Assembly: GCA_029856435.1 (NCBI GenBank)
Contig: JAHQXB010000123.1
Coordinates: 1-60,269 of the forward strand
Direction of reading: 5' to 3'
Source of the DNA: Candidatus Jordarchaeia archaeon
Lineage (GTDB): Archaea; Asgardarchaeota; Jordiarchaeia; Jordiarchaeales; Jordiarchaeaceae
Length of the DNA stretch: 60,269 nucleotides
Shown here: positions 26,536-36,314 of the stretch, one piece after another
How the letters are laid out: every line of letters starts with the position of its first letter
Numbering within the stretch: the stretch's first letter is position 1
Program-made: the position numbers and the translations under genes
The notes under the pieces: model-generated
Databases searched by the model: none
What the model was told of the DNA's origin: nothing
What the model saw: the letters and a program-made list of their open reading frames with translations, nothing else

Positions 26536-27105
26536 CTAACCTAGATTTATAATCCCGCTTCTTATAATAGCTCTAGAAAGTAGGCGTGCGGTCTTCAAGG
26601 GTTCAGGAACAGAGCCCTGAAGAGTAAACTTGTTCAAAACCCTCACCGCCTCCTCCCTACTCAGCCCCAAGTAACGCACAAAAATCTCATAACCCGTATT
26701 AAGCCTAAGGGGCTCCCTATCCCCCAGTCTACTATAAATCTTCAGCCTTTCCTCCCAATCTGAAAAGTATTCTTTAAAGTATTTCTCTAATCCCTCAGAC
26801 TCCTCGTAAGTCACACACACCAAAGGTATACCCAGCTCGCCATACACCCGATTCAAATCCACAATGTTAAACCAACTAATGACACAACCATTCAAAAACA
26901 AAAACCTAATATCACTTCTATCAAGCACCCGATAAAGATTAAGCACTCCCTCAGTGGCGTCCAATCCTCCCACAGTAACTTTCGAGAAGGCAAAGCCATC
27001 AATCTGAAGATCCCCCCTCATAACCACACCTGCGAGAACTGAATGCTTGCTAGCACCCTTAACAAAACTCTCCGCCACACCCAAAACCCTAACACCAGTC
27101 TTCAA
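26536..27105 (-). CDS. DUF99 (UPF0215) family protein, endonuclease V-like fold
   Basis: The sequence has the DUF99 hallmarks: RVLGVAESF near the start, LAGVVMRGDLQIDGF, TVGGLDATEGVL, FLNGCVISWFNIVDL, then PLVCVTYEESEGLEKYF, and a C-terminal RLLSRAIIRSGII. DUF99 proteins share the endonuclease V fold, and a Pyrococcus member has, as I recall, been described as a deoxyuridine-specific endonuclease. Role here: probably repair of deaminated DNA. The frame stays open to GTG 27156, but those 17 residues are hydrophobic and not part of the family, so I prefer TTG 27105. The repair role is of note given the strand-biased base composition of this window. Confidence 0.75.
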   Translation of the reverse strand: MKTGVRVLGVAESFVKGASKHSVLAGVVMRGDLQIDGFAFSKVTVGGLDATEGVLNLYRVLDRSDIRFLFLNGCVISWFNIVDLNRVYGELGIPLVCVTYEESEGLEKYFKEYFSDWEERLKIYSRLGDREPLRLNTGYEIFVRYLGLSREEAVRVLNKFTLQGSVPEPLKTARLLSRAIIRSGIINLG

Positions 27106-27183
27106 AAAAATCAACCCCAAAACAAAAGAAGTAAAAAACAAAAATAAACCTTTCACCCCCTAAAAGCCGCCACAAAAACCAGT

Positions 27184-27543
27184 TCACTCACCCGGAACCT
27201 TAGAATCAGAAGTCACAATTTTAGTTAAAGCATTCTTAGCATACCAAACACATTCATAAGTCAAAAAATAATCCCCGCTGCAAAAAGCCCGCTGAGCCTC
27301 CCTAACCTTCTCCTCAGCCAAATTCAAAAGCTTCAAATCCCTATTCGGCTCCCCCCTCTTCACATTAGGTCCAGAAGGCGGTTCCATCTCCTCCAAATCA
27401 TGCAGGAGAACCAACTTAATGAGAAAAAGCTCCAAACTGGCTCGAGCCATCCAAGCCTCTAGCTTCAAACCCTCAACATCATCAGCAGACCTAGCCCTAC
27501 CGATATGCTCCAGAACTTCCCCCAACAACTCTTCCATAAACAT
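27184..27543 (-). CDS. Small helical protein, function unknown
   Basis: A 119-residue, mostly alpha-helical protein: a first helical hairpin (LLGEVLEHIGRAR through RASLELFLIKLVLLHDLEEM), a polar loop with PPSGPNVKRGE, then a second helical pair (LAEEKVREAQRAFCSGDYF, then LTYECVWYAKNALTKIV). The second pair resembles a HEPN- or TPR-like helix pair, but no catalytic motif is visible. It lies upstream of the DUF99 gene on the same strand with a 27-78 base gap, depending on the DUF99 start chosen. I do not recognise the family. Confidence 0.5.
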   Translation of the reverse strand: MFMEELLGEVLEHIGRARSADDVEGLKLEAWMARASLELFLIKLVLLHDLEEMEPPSGPNVKRGEPNRDLKLLNLAEEKVREAQRAFCSGDYFLTYECVWYAKNALTKIVTSDSKVPGE

Positions 27544-28005
27544 TTCACTCCAACTATTGCCTAGGGTTAAACACGGTAATTACTAAAACCATATAAAATT
27601 TGCTTCTAAAAGAATAAAAATAGGAAGGAATGCAGACATCACAGAATATTCAAGCTACCCTTTCTAGAATTTTTTTGATTTTTTTGACAAAACCCTATAC
27701 ACTAAGCGTCCCAGATGAAATAGGAAAAAAGTTTTTTTATAGTAAATGCCCATACGCTCCGCGGTTCAGATAAAGGGCGAAAATTTTTTCAAAGCAAAAT
27801 GTTAGATGTAGAAAAATTAGAGAACCGTCCTCCCACTAACGAAAAGAGCCAGTAAAAAAGAAATACATGAAACTTTTACCTTATACGAAAAACAAATATT
27901 ACACCCTACTAACATATTTACACAAAAGATAAAATCTTGAAAAAAGTGTAAAGCAAAACCAAAACCAAAGCGGTTCCAAAACAACTAAACACAGGATGTG
28001 GAAAA
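27544..28005. other. AT-rich divergent intergenic region
   Basis: These 462 bases separate the minus-strand helical unknown from the small GTPase. They contain A/T runs usable as promoters on both strands (for example ACATATAAAATTT near 27583). No gene, RNA or repeat could be supported. Confidence 0.45.
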
Positions 28006-28545
28006 ATGTCCAAAGAAGTAAAAACAGCAAAAGAACTAATGTACAAAGTAATTCTAGCAGGCGACGGAGCCGTAGGCAAAACTAGCCTAATTGAAAAATT
28101 CGTCACTGGAAAATTCGAGACAGATTACAGGATGACTCTGGGAACAAATATTTTCGCAAAAAGTCTCACTGTTGAAGGCGCCTCCGTTAAACTCATCATT
28201 TGGGACCTGGCGGGGCAGCCCCACTTTAAACATGTAAGATCGGGATTCTATTTGGGTGCGGTTGGTGCACTTTTAGTTTATGATGTTACCCGTAGGTCAA
28301 CTTTGGACAATCTTGAGAATTGGAGAACTGAAATGATGAATAATACAGATGATGTTGCATCAGTGGTGGTTGTCGGCAACAAGTGTGATTTGAAGAATCT
28401 CAGGGAAGTTAAAAGGAGTGAAGGGGAAGAGTACGCGAAGAGTTTGGGTGCGCCATTCTTTGAAACTTCAGCCAAGGAAGGAGATAATGTAGAAGCTGCT
28501 TTTTTGGCACTAGCTAAGGGTATTATTCAAAGTAAGGGCGTCTGA
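28006..28545 (+). CDS. Rab/Ras-like small GTPase
   Basis: A 179-residue GTPase with all G motifs: P-loop GDGAVGKT at 19-26, switch I threonine in MTLGTNIF, G3 DLAGQPHF at 67-74, G4 NKCD at 125-128 and G5 ETSAKEG near 153. The glutamine after DLAG is kept, so intrinsic hydrolysis should be possible. There is no C-terminal cysteine for prenylation, and the protein is probably cytosolic. Rab-like GTPases of this quality are typical of Asgard archaea but not exclusive to them. The first third of the gene is A/C-rich in wobble positions and the remainder is G/T-rich, changing near 28200. Confidence 0.9.
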   Translation: MSKEVKTAKELMYKVILAGDGAVGKTSLIEKFVTGKFETDYRMTLGTNIFAKSLTVEGASVKLIIWDLAGQPHFKHVRSGFYLGAVGALLVYDVTRRSTLDNLENWRTEMMNNTDDVASVVVVGNKCDLKNLREVKRSEGEEYAKSLGAPFFETSAKEGDNVEAAFLALAKGIIQSKGV

Positions 28546-28717
28546 TTCTATCCAACGTTTTTGTTGCATTTGGCTTCCTCTACGCATTTTTGACCTCTCT
28601 GCTTATTAAGTGTGCCTCTTGGGTTTTTGGTTAATCTTTATTCAGGATTCGCTTCGTTGTAGCTTGTTGTTTTGTTGATGTGGGTCGTGAAAAGGTTTGC
28701 TAAAGGGGTTATTTGAA

Positions 28718-29251
28718 GTGGCGTCTGATAAAGAGTTGATGCTTAAAGTGGTTTTGGTTGGTGACACTGGGGTTGGTAAAACGAGTATCACTCGTAGGTT
28801 TGTTCATGGGGTTTTCGTTGAGGGCTACAAAGAAGCTGATTTTACTCGCATATCGAATAGGGAGCTGGATGTTGGTGGTAGGCGTGTTAGTTTGAGTATT
28901 TTTGAGATTGGGGGTCAGGAGAAGTTCCGCTTTGGGGAGAACATACTCTATAGGGGTTCTGACGGAATTATGCTAGTTTTTGATATTACTAGTGAGGAGA
29001 GTTTTGAGGGTTTGGGAGATTGGTTTGAGCAGATTAGGTCTAGTTTGAGTAAAGATGTTCCTTTACTTCTTGTGGGCAACAAGTACGATTTGGCTGTTTT
29101 GCGTAGGGTGCCTAAGGAGAAGGCTGTTGACTATGCTAGAAATATTAGGGTTGATTACCTGGAGTCCTCGGCCAAGACGGGCAAAAATGTGATAATGGCT
29201 TTTTATAAACTAGCGGAAAAGATTCTTAGCACTCCAAAATATCGCATGTAA
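28718..29251 (+). CDS. Rab/Ras-like small GTPase, second paralogue
   Basis: About 177 residues. The P-loop is GDTGVGKTSITRRF, G4 is NKYD and G5 ESSAKTG. The G3 motif is EIGGQEKF, with Glu where Asp normally coordinates the magnesium water, an unusual change that could slow hydrolysis or nucleotide exchange. The catalytic Gln is present. I start at GTG 28718 with AAAGGGGT upstream; the frame extends to TTG 28697. It follows the first GTPase by about 170 bases on the same strand and shares the overall fold, but the switch regions differ, so the effectors likely differ. Confidence 0.87.
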   Translation: MASDKELMLKVVLVGDTGVGKTSITRRFVHGVFVEGYKEADFTRISNRELDVGGRRVSLSIFEIGGQEKFRFGENILYRGSDGIMLVFDITSEESFEGLGDWFEQIRSSLSKDVPLLLVGNKYDLAVLRRVPKEKAVDYARNIRVDYLESSAKTGKNVIMAFYKLAEKILSTPKYRM

Positions 29252-29325
29252 ATTAGAGATGTGTTGGCTTACTTTTCCCCTCTTTTGGTTCCATAGCTCT
29301 CCTTAGCTTTCCGCAATTTTTTTAT

Positions 29326-29988
29326 TCAAGTTAGGAAAGTTTTTAATGTTTCCGACATTTTTTTGATTAGGGCGTCGAATATTTTCTTCCCTTTTTCAGG
29401 TGTGGCTTTTGTGGGATCTCCAATTACTCCTGACTGGGAGTAGTTTATGGTTTTCCAGCCGTTTGGGAGGGGTGATTTTGATTGGGGGTCAAGCTGGGGA
29501 ACATATTTAACTATGTCCTCGGTTATCTTTTCCTTTCTCACTAGGTCAGGTGTAAGATATAGCATGAGGGAGGTTTCTGCTTCACATGCATGGCAGACTC
29601 CTCCCACATCTGTTTCTCTTAAGTTTTCCAGTATTCCTTTTAAGGTGTGAAATAGGTCGACGATTATAATTTTCCCGTTTTTTAACTTTTGAAGTGTTGA
29701 GGTGTTTCCTCCATGAGTGTTAATAATTATGACTTTTTGGTAGTGCCTAAATAGACTTTCACTAATGCCCTCCACGTTTTTCAACATTGTTTCGGGTTGG
29801 ATGCCGATTGTTCCGGGGAAACCTACGTGTTCTGCTGAGACCCCGTAACTCAGTGTGGGCGCTAGGTCGACTCTTAACTCTGTGGCTAGAGCTTCAGATA
29901 TTCTTCTTGCAATATAGGTGTCGGTGCCTAGTGGCAGGTGGGGCCCATGTTGTTCCGTGCTTCCAATGGGCAATATGACGTGCTTCAA
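29326..29988 (-). CDS. arfB: Creatininase-family FAPy deformylase (archaeal riboflavin/F420 route)
   Basis: A 220-residue member of the creatininase family. ArfB removes the formyl group from 2-amino-5-formylamino-6-ribosylaminopyrimidinone 5'-phosphate, the product of GTP cyclohydrolase III. Metal-binding and active-site motifs are visible: GSTEQHGPHLPLGTD near the N-terminus, NTHGGNTS in the middle and CHACEAETS after it. The first codon directly follows the stop of arfC with no gap, and arfA is three genes upstream. This context makes ArfB much more likely than creatininase or another amidase. Confidence 0.88.
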   Translation of the reverse strand: MKHVILPIGSTEQHGPHLPLGTDTYIARRISEALATELRVDLAPTLSYGVSAEHVGFPGTIGIQPETMLKNVEGISESLFRHYQKVIIINTHGGNTSTLQKLKNGKIIIVDLFHTLKGILENLRETDVGGVCHACEAETSLMLYLTPDLVRKEKITEDIVKYVPQLDPQSKSPLPNGWKTINYSQSGVIGDPTKATPEKGKKIFDALIKKMSETLKTFLT

Positions 29989-30654
29989 TTATTCCTCCCT
30001 CCTAGTATTCAGGACTTTGTATGTGAGGACTATGCATTTGCCTACCTGTTCGGAGTTAACCTGTTCTAGTTTTACACCTTCACTTACTTTGGTATATCCT
30101 TCTCCTTCCACCAAGGTTGTGGCTTTTTTGCCTCCTACTATTACTGGAGCTATTGCAATTCTGATTTCATCTACGAGTCCTTTGCTAAGCATTCCCCAGT
30201 TTAAGTTTCCTCCTCCTTCAAGCAGTAAATTTCTAATGCCTCTCTCGTAAAGCTTTTCCATGAGTATTTCTAGGTCTACCTTTTCTCCATCTCCGCAAAT
30301 CATTATTTTTACTCCCTTTTTTTGCAAGTTGGCGATGTTTTCTGGAGGAGCTCTACCTGTGACTGCGATTATTGTTTCTATTTCGGGTCTCACTGTGATT
30401 ACTCTAGCATTGGGGGGTGTTCTTGCTTTACTGTCCACAACCACTCTTATGGGACTTCTTCCCTCTTTTGAAGTGAGCTTGGAGTCGTCCAAGAGAATGG
30501 TGTTTATGCCAACCATTATGGCGTCCACTTGGGATCTGAGTTTGTGTACTCTCTTCCAGTCCTCTTCATCAGAAAATGCGGAGTCTCCTCCTCGAGTTGC
30601 AATTTTTCCGTCAAGGCTCATAGCGGAGTTCAGAATAACATAGGGTTTTTTCAA
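29989..30654 (-). CDS. arfC: 2,5-diamino-6-ribosylaminopyrimidinone 5'-phosphate reductase
   Basis: A 221-residue enzyme of the RibD C-terminal (DHFR-like) family without a deaminase domain, as in the archaeal MJ0671 enzyme. It reduces the ribosyl side chain to ribityl using NAD(P)H. Key stretches are NSAMSLDGKIATRGGDSAFSD cut at the usual place, VDAIMVGINTILLDDSKLT and LLLEGGGNLNW. In archaea this reduction comes before deamination. Its neighbours are arfB (adjacent) and an amidohydrolase (15 bases upstream), which is of interest because the deaminating enzyme for the product is the gap in the archaeal pathway. Confidence 0.9.
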   Translation of the reverse strand: MKKPYVILNSAMSLDGKIATRGGDSAFSDEEDWKRVHKLRSQVDAIMVGINTILLDDSKLTSKEGRSPIRVVVDSKARTPPNARVITVRPEIETIIAVTGRAPPENIANLQKKGVKIMICGDGEKVDLEILMEKLYERGIRNLLLEGGGNLNWGMLSKGLVDEIRIAIAPVIVGGKKATTLVEGEGYTKVSEGVKLEQVNSEQVGKCIVLTYKVLNTRREE

Positions 30655-30669
30655 TTACTAACCCTCTTT

Positions 30670-31830
30670 TCACAAATAATCTCTCTCGAAAACCTTTTTT
30701 CCTCTAATATAGACGAATTCAATGTTCTCAGAGTTTGCTCTGTGAACCACAGAGTGGTAAATGTCATTTACTGGTCTAATATTTGGGGCATCCAGATTTA
30801 GAACAATAAAGTCTGCACTTCGCCCCGAGGCTATCCAACCCGAATCAAGATTAAACAATTTTGCGGGGTTAACTGTAACCATTTCTATGATTTTCTTGGA
30901 GTGCAGCGCGTTTTTACCATATTTTCCTCTGAGTGTTTTTCCCAAAAACTCCATCTCTCTAAAAAGGTCTAAGGAATTAGCCATAACATTGTCCGTTCCA
31001 ATACAGACACTTACTTCCTTCTCCACCAAATTTTCTATTGGTGGAAACCCCACACCAAAATAAGCATTGGCGCGCGGACAGCAAACAACACTTCTGCCCC
31101 GAAGCAGCTTCATGTCCTCCTCATCTATGTGAGTCAAGTGCACCAAGATGTCTGCCCCTAAAATGTCTATGGCTCTCTTTACATCTGAGACGCCGAATTT
31201 CTCAAATGCAATTTTTCTCTCCCCCACTGTTTCTGAGACATGCACTGCGATTAGTTTATTTTCCCTTTTACATTTTTCCGAAATCTGTTTTAGTTCCATG
31301 TCACTATAGATGTTTGTGGAGCTTAACCCCACACCTTCCACGTTGGGAAGTAGTTCCTCTAGGGATGTTTCTTGGTTTGGCCGTCCAAACTTTATGGCTC
31401 TAATTGGAAAGCTACTTGTTACCTGGCTGAGAAGATTTATTCCCTTCAGTCCTCCCTCCCTAAAATCGGCAAATGTGGATGTGCCAGAAGATAACATTTC
31501 CAAGCAGGCGTTACGAATCCCGAAAGTCAACTCTTCCTCGGAAGCCTCCGCCAAAAGTCTGTGCTTAAGTCCCCGTGGGGGTTCCACCACTTCCTCTATG
31601 GAATATTGATACCCCATCTCCTTAGCGAAGGAGTCGCCCACATGGGTATGCGCATTTATAAATGCGGGGAGTATGAGGCAGTCCTCAAAAATCGAGTAGA
31701 CTTTAAACTTCGGGGCCTCCTTCGAGACGTTCACAAATTTGCCCTCATCTGAAATCGTAATGTACACATCTTCAAGTAGCTGAAGTTCCTTCCCCACCAA
31801 GCAGAAGTCCGCGTAGATGGCGTACGACAT
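30670..31830 (-). CDS. Metal-dependent amidohydrolase/deaminase (candidate riboflavin-pathway deaminase)
   Basis: A 386-residue COG0402-type amidohydrolase, the superfamily of guanine, cytosine and isocytosine deaminases. The metal ligands are in place: HTH at 61-63, H197 in AVHVSE, a histidine of HLTHIDEED at 231-234, and D280 in IGTDN. It lies inside the riboflavin operon, three bases after arfA and 15 before arfC. Archaea use arfA, arfB and arfC to reach 2,5-diamino-6-ribitylamino-pyrimidinone phosphate, whose 2-amino group must then be removed; no RibD or RibG deaminase domain is encoded here. The superfamily, chemistry and location make it a strong candidate for that step. The assignment is inference; salvage deaminase is the alternative. 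Confidence 0.8.
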   Translation of the reverse strand: MSYAIYADFCLVGKELQLLEDVYITISDEGKFVNVSKEAPKFKVYSIFEDCLILPAFINAHTHVGDSFAKEMGYQYSIEEVVEPPRGLKHRLLAEASEEELTFGIRNACLEMLSSGTSTFADFREGGLKGINLLSQVTSSFPIRAIKFGRPNQETSLEELLPNVEGVGLSSTNIYSDMELKQISEKCKRENKLIAVHVSETVGERKIAFEKFGVSDVKRAIDILGADILVHLTHIDEEDMKLLRGRSVVCCPRANAYFGVGFPPIENLVEKEVSVCIGTDNVMANSLDLFREMEFLGKTLRGKYGKNALHSKKIIEMVTVNPAKLFNLDSGWIASGRSADFIVLNLDAPNIRPVNDIYHSVVHRANSENIEFVYIRGKKVFERDYL

Positions 31831-31833
31831 AGC

Positions 31834-32598
31834 CTAGAGCATCTCTTCTTCGTTAAGGAATATTACATCATTTACCTTCTTCTCCCTAATCAGAGAGAGG
31901 CCTATATTCGCCCTTGACAAGGCGTCCAGAGCGTTTTTACCAAAACCTATGCCTGCTTTAAGCCTCAGGTTCATGCTTATCTCAAACCTATCAAATATTT
32001 CTTTGAAGTCAGGCTTCTTCAAACCATTACAAACCGCAATAAAATTATCACCCCCATTAAAAAAGAGGAGGGCGCCCTTATCCCCAAACATTCTCATAAG
32101 AATAGAGGTAGAGGAATATATGAGATAAGTACTCTGGTAAGCAGATTCCCGATCCGTGACTTTCGACGTGAAACCATTTATGTCTATGTGGGCAATCTGA
32201 ACATACTCCTGACCACCGTTATCATTAGACTTTTGCGCCAGAATCGCTTTGCGGGTCTCCGACTGGGCGCTACCCGTCTCCTGCAAAACTTTTGTTGCCA
32301 GAACTTGAGCCTCATAAGGAGTTTCAGCAGAGCCAATGCCCATACTAATGGAAACCGGATACCTTCTAGTCACACTCCTTAAAATCATCTCATGCTCCTT
32401 GACCGATATGCCATTAGACACCGCAAGCATGTTATCAAAACGATTATAGAAAACCAGCCCCCTTCTCAGGGCAAACATCCTTTGGAGATCCGCATAAAGC
32501 TCTGATTGTAAAATCTGCAAATCGGACTCGCGATCCACCCCTAGGAGCTCAGTGAATCGACCATAATTGTCAAGCTGTATTAAAGTTAGTTGAATCAT
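31834..32598 (-). CDS. arfA: GTP cyclohydrolase III
   Basis: A 254-residue enzyme converting GTP to the formamidopyrimidine nucleotide (FAPy) in the archaeal riboflavin and F420 pathways. It has the duplicated GGDEF-like fold of the MJ0145 family: a first half with YNRFDNMLAVSNG and SMGIGSAETPYEAQ, and a second with the metal-binding FFNGGDNFIAVCNG and GIGFGKNALDALSRA. The start MIQLTLIQLDNYG matches the family N-terminus. It is 38 bases after ribH and three before the amidohydrolase. Confidence 0.93.
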   Translation of the reverse strand: MIQLTLIQLDNYGRFTELLGVDRESDLQILQSELYADLQRMFALRRGLVFYNRFDNMLAVSNGISVKEHEMILRSVTRRYPVSISMGIGSAETPYEAQVLATKVLQETGSAQSETRKAILAQKSNDNGGQEYVQIAHIDINGFTSKVTDRESAYQSTYLIYSSTSILMRMFGDKGALLFFNGGDNFIAVCNGLKKPDFKEIFDRFEISMNLRLKAGIGFGKNALDALSRANIGLSLIREKKVNDVIFLNEEEML

Positions 32599-32636
32599 AC
32601 TGGTACGCCTCTACGTGACACCACCAAAACTATTAC

Positions 32637-33053
32637 CTATTTCAGACGCCGAACCATTTTTACGGCAGCTTCAACGCCTCTCTTTGCGTATTCCTCAATT
32701 CTTTCCGTTGCTTCCATTCTGGTCATTCCCGGCCCCGATACTCCTAGAGCCACCGGCTTATTATACTCTAAGGCGAGATCCATCATTTTCCGCGCCGCAT
32801 GCTGAGCCACCACCTGATCATGGTCGGTGTCCCCCTTAAGAATGGCGCCTATAGTGACCACAGCATCAATATTATCCATTTGGAGAAGCTTTTTGATGGC
32901 CAGAGGCATATCAAAAGATCCAGGAACCTTAATCACCTTCTCTACTGTGGCGCCCAGAAACTCAGCATGATCAAGGGCTCTTTGGAGCATCAGATATGTA
33001 ATATCATAATTAAATTCTGCTACCACAATTCCCAGTCTCACTTTTTCTTCCAT
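32637..33053 (-). CDS. ribH: 6,7-dimethyl-8-ribityllumazine synthase
   Basis: A 138-residue lumazine synthase that condenses 5-amino-6-ribitylaminouracil with 3,4-dihydroxybutanone phosphate. Motifs: [10 protein letters not shown] near residue 10, [26 protein letters not shown] with the catalytic His, and [12 protein letters not shown] choose ATG 33053, which has GAGGAG eight bases upstream, over the GTG at 33071. It lies 21 bases after the archaeal riboflavin synthase, a paralogue of the same fold. Confidence 0.93.
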   Translation of the reverse strand: MEEKVRLGIVVAEFNYDITYLMLQRALDHAEFLGATVEKVIKVPGSFDMPLAIKKLLQMDNIDAVVTIGAILKGDTDHDQVVAQHAARKMMDLALEYNKPVALGVSGPGMTRMEATERIEEYAKRGVEAAVKMVRRLK

Positions 33054-33074
33054 AAAATTAACACTCCTCACAAT

Positions 33075-34257
<1,183 letters not shown>

Positions 34258-34299
34258 TTTGAGGCCACCTAGATTTCGATGTAAACACATCCACTCACA

Positions 34300-34307
34300 C
34301 ATATAAG
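34300..34307 (-). promoter_or_regulatory. Putative TATA box of the riboflavin operon
   Basis: The minus strand reads ACTCTTATATGTGTG, with CTTATAT 43-50 bases before the ribB ATG. This would give a short leader carrying the AGGTGG ribosome-binding site. Chosen by eye. Confidence 0.4.
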
Positions 34308-34407
34308 AGTTGCTACTAAAAAATGAGTAACCTTCTCTCTCACCCACAATTTCAACGAGAAACCAGAACAACAAATAAAAACCCAAAAATAAAAACGTTT
34401 CTACAAC

Positions 34408-34423
34408 TATGCTTTGTTGCATA
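34408..34423. promoter_or_regulatory. Inverted repeat TATGC-N6-GCATA upstream of ribB
   Basis: TATGC at 34408-34412 and GCATA at 34419-34423 are exact mirror halves around TTTGTT, about 150 bases before ribB. Archaeal riboflavin genes can be controlled by the RbkR repressor; I cannot say whether this matches its site. Confidence 0.25.
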
Positions 34424-34707
34424 ATTTTACTTTTTAAATCTATTCCTTAAATTGTTGAAAATTTTTCAAATTAACACTGTAAAATTATAAAAAACATCAA
34501 ATGTATAAAGAAATTAAAAAAATAAAATTATACAACACAGCATAACAACTATAATTCAGCAAACACGCCATCTTATTCGATACGTAAGAATGATTTTCAA
34601 TCTCATCAAATGAACCCTGTTGTTTGAAGGTCTGGGCACCGCTTATTTTGTAAAGCAACGAGCTCAAGAGCCTATTCAACGAGTTATTTCGATACAAATT
34701 TTATTTT

Positions 34708-35493
34708 TTATTTCACTTGTTTTGATTTAAGTCTCTTCTCTTTCTTCATTGCTGAGATTACTTTTGCTAGTTTCTCGCCCTTATCCTGCAAAATAGTTTT
34801 TTCTATGAATGTTCCTTGCACCAGCATGTCGGCGCCCGCGCGTATCACCTCAACTGCCTGTTCCGGAGATTCTACTCCTCCCCCCACTATGAGGGGGACA
34901 TCGATTGTCGAAGAAACGGCTGAAATCATTTCAAGTGGCGCTTTTTCTTCCGCCCCTGAACCTGCCTCTAGGTAAACCAACTTGAAACCAATATACTGGG
35001 CTGCTAAAGCATAGGCAGCAGCTATCTGGGGTTTGTTGCGGGGGATAAGTTGAGCCTCGCCCATATAGCCAGCTGTGCCTCCGGGCTCTAAAATTAAATA
35101 AGCCATGCCTATTGGTTCCAGGCCAAATATTTTAATGGCTTGAGCGCCTGTGAGTTGGGCTCGAATAATATAGTAGGGATTTCTGGAATTCAAAACGCTC
35201 ATAAAAAATACTGCATCTGCGTATTTTGAAATACCCGCGACATTCCCAGGAAAGAGTATTACTGGCAGATCAGTTTGCTTTTTTATTTCAAGGATGGTTT
35301 CGTCCAAAATTCCGAATGCGGTGGAACCACCTAACATAAAAGCATCTGTCCCTGCCTCAGCAGCATACTTAGCCATAATACCTGCTACCTCAGCTGACTG
35401 CCTCAGTGGGTCGGGGTCTATCAGTGTTAAGTGTACCGCCCTACCATCATTAATAATATTCATTAAGTAGTTCCAAACCTTTGTCTTTCCCAT
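34708..35493 (-). CDS. Geranylgeranylglyceryl phosphate synthase
   Basis: A 261-residue TIM-barrel prenyltransferase that makes the first ether bond of archaeal membrane lipids from glycerol-1-phosphate and geranylgeranyl diphosphate. Motifs: HLTLIDPDP, GTDAFMLGGSTAFG, VILFPGNVAG, LEPGGTAGYMG, YLEAGSGAEE and LIVGGGVESPEQA near the phosphate site. The start is ATG 35493 with GGCGGC upstream; the longer frame to 35559 adds 22 unrelated residues. It is monocistronic by spacing. Confidence 0.93.
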   Translation of the reverse strand: MGKTKVWNYLMNIINDGRAVHLTLIDPDPLRQSAEVAGIMAKYAAEAGTDAFMLGGSTAFGILDETILEIKKQTDLPVILFPGNVAGISKYADAVFFMSVLNSRNPYYIIRAQLTGAQAIKIFGLEPIGMAYLILEPGGTAGYMGEAQLIPRNKPQIAAAYALAAQYIGFKLVYLEAGSGAEEKAPLEMISAVSSTIDVPLIVGGGVESPEQAVEVIRAGADMLVQGTFIEKTILQDKGEKLAKVISAMKKEKRLKSKQVK

Positions 35494-35912
35494 TATGCCG
35501 CCTTCTTTTCGATTCTTAATTTTTAGTAGCACGCAATCAAGAAACAAATGAGTTTTCAAGCAAAATCCAAGATTGAAAGGTTCAAAGATAAATCTAAATA
35601 GCTATTTAAAAATTTTTGCCTTATTTATCCTTCCATCCATATTCCCTCTCAAGTTACCAAAATGGGAGAGGTTAACTATTGGGAGGTGAGTGTTTTTGCT
35701 TGCTTCTACAGACAAACGTAGCATTTTTTTATACACAAAGATGTTAAAGAAGTGGGAATCTAGGTTTTACAATATTTGCAAAAGCTCCCAAAAATAGAAG
35801 CATATTTAAACCTGAAGGTTATTGTTCACAAATATTTATTAGGAAATTATTTGATTTTTGAACCAAGCAAGTTAGATTAAAACCATTAATTAATTGATTA
35901 GGAGGAAAAAGA
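35494..35912. other. Divergent intergenic region
   Basis: These 419 bases between GGGP synthase and a small membrane protein contain an exact 14-base palindrome (35595-35608) and TATA-like stretches such as CATATTTAAA near 35800. No gene was seen. Confidence 0.5.
35595..35608. promoter_or_regulatory. Exact 14-base palindrome TAAATAGCTATTTA
   Basis: A perfect palindrome about 100 bases upstream of the GGGP synthase start, overlapping a TATA-like TATTTAAA. It could be an operator or simply part of the core promoter in AT-rich DNA. Confidence 0.3.
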
Positions 35913-36314
35913 ATGCCTAGAAGAAGAGCTTCAAGAAGTAGGTCTAGAAGCACAGCATTACTCGGCGCTCTTCTTTTACTGGTAACGCCTTTTGTACCCA
36001 GCTTTGCGATAGGAATATACTATGGACATGGTCAGATTTTTCCATCGTTTTCGGGAGGTATACTATGGCCTTGGCTTGACCTTGTGTCAATTCTCATTTT
36101 GATAATGGGTGTATTTGCGTTAATCGGTCTCCTAATTGATGGTGGGGACGTGTCTATGGTTCTTTTGGTTCTTGCCGGGGTAATCGGTTTGATTCTGGGC
36201 ATCGTCGGTTTGATCAGCTTCTGGGGATCTAGTATAATATTTGCTTTCGCGCCTGCTAGTGCGATTTTAGGTGGACTTCTAGCTTTATTTGGTGCATTAA
36301 GAGTCAGAGTTTAA
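35913..36314 (+). CDS. Small multi-pass membrane protein with Arg-rich N-terminus
   Basis: A 133-residue protein. The first 13 residues are strongly basic (RRRASRSRSRS), followed by about four hydrophobic helices near residues 14-34, 52-74, 80-103 and 107-130. The positive-inside rule puts the N-terminus in the cytoplasm. Glycine- and leucine-rich helices suggest a small integral membrane protein; no family was recognised. GGAGG lies nine bases before the ATG. Arginine-serine tails could bind DNA or RNA, but this is speculation. Confidence 0.6.
   Translation: MPRRRASRSRSRSTALLGALLLLVTPFVPSFAIGIYYGHGQIFPSFSGGILWPWLDLVSILILIMGVFALIGLLIDGGDVSMVLLVLAGVIGLILGIVGLISFWGSSIIFAFAPASAILGGLLALFGALRVRV

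Larger units (their letters stand above)
34258..34707. other. Upstream region of the riboflavin operon
   Basis: About 450 bases between GGGP synthase and ribB, with no supportable gene. It holds the TATA-like element and an inverted repeat described below, and an AT-rich stretch. No FMN riboswitch fold was recognised. Confidence 0.5.

Noticed and set aside
34258..34422. A 55-residue N-terminal extension of RibB with hydrophobic residues
   Set aside because: RibB family proteins start near the acidic loop region. ATG 34257 has a good ribosome site, and a TATA-like element lies inside the extension.
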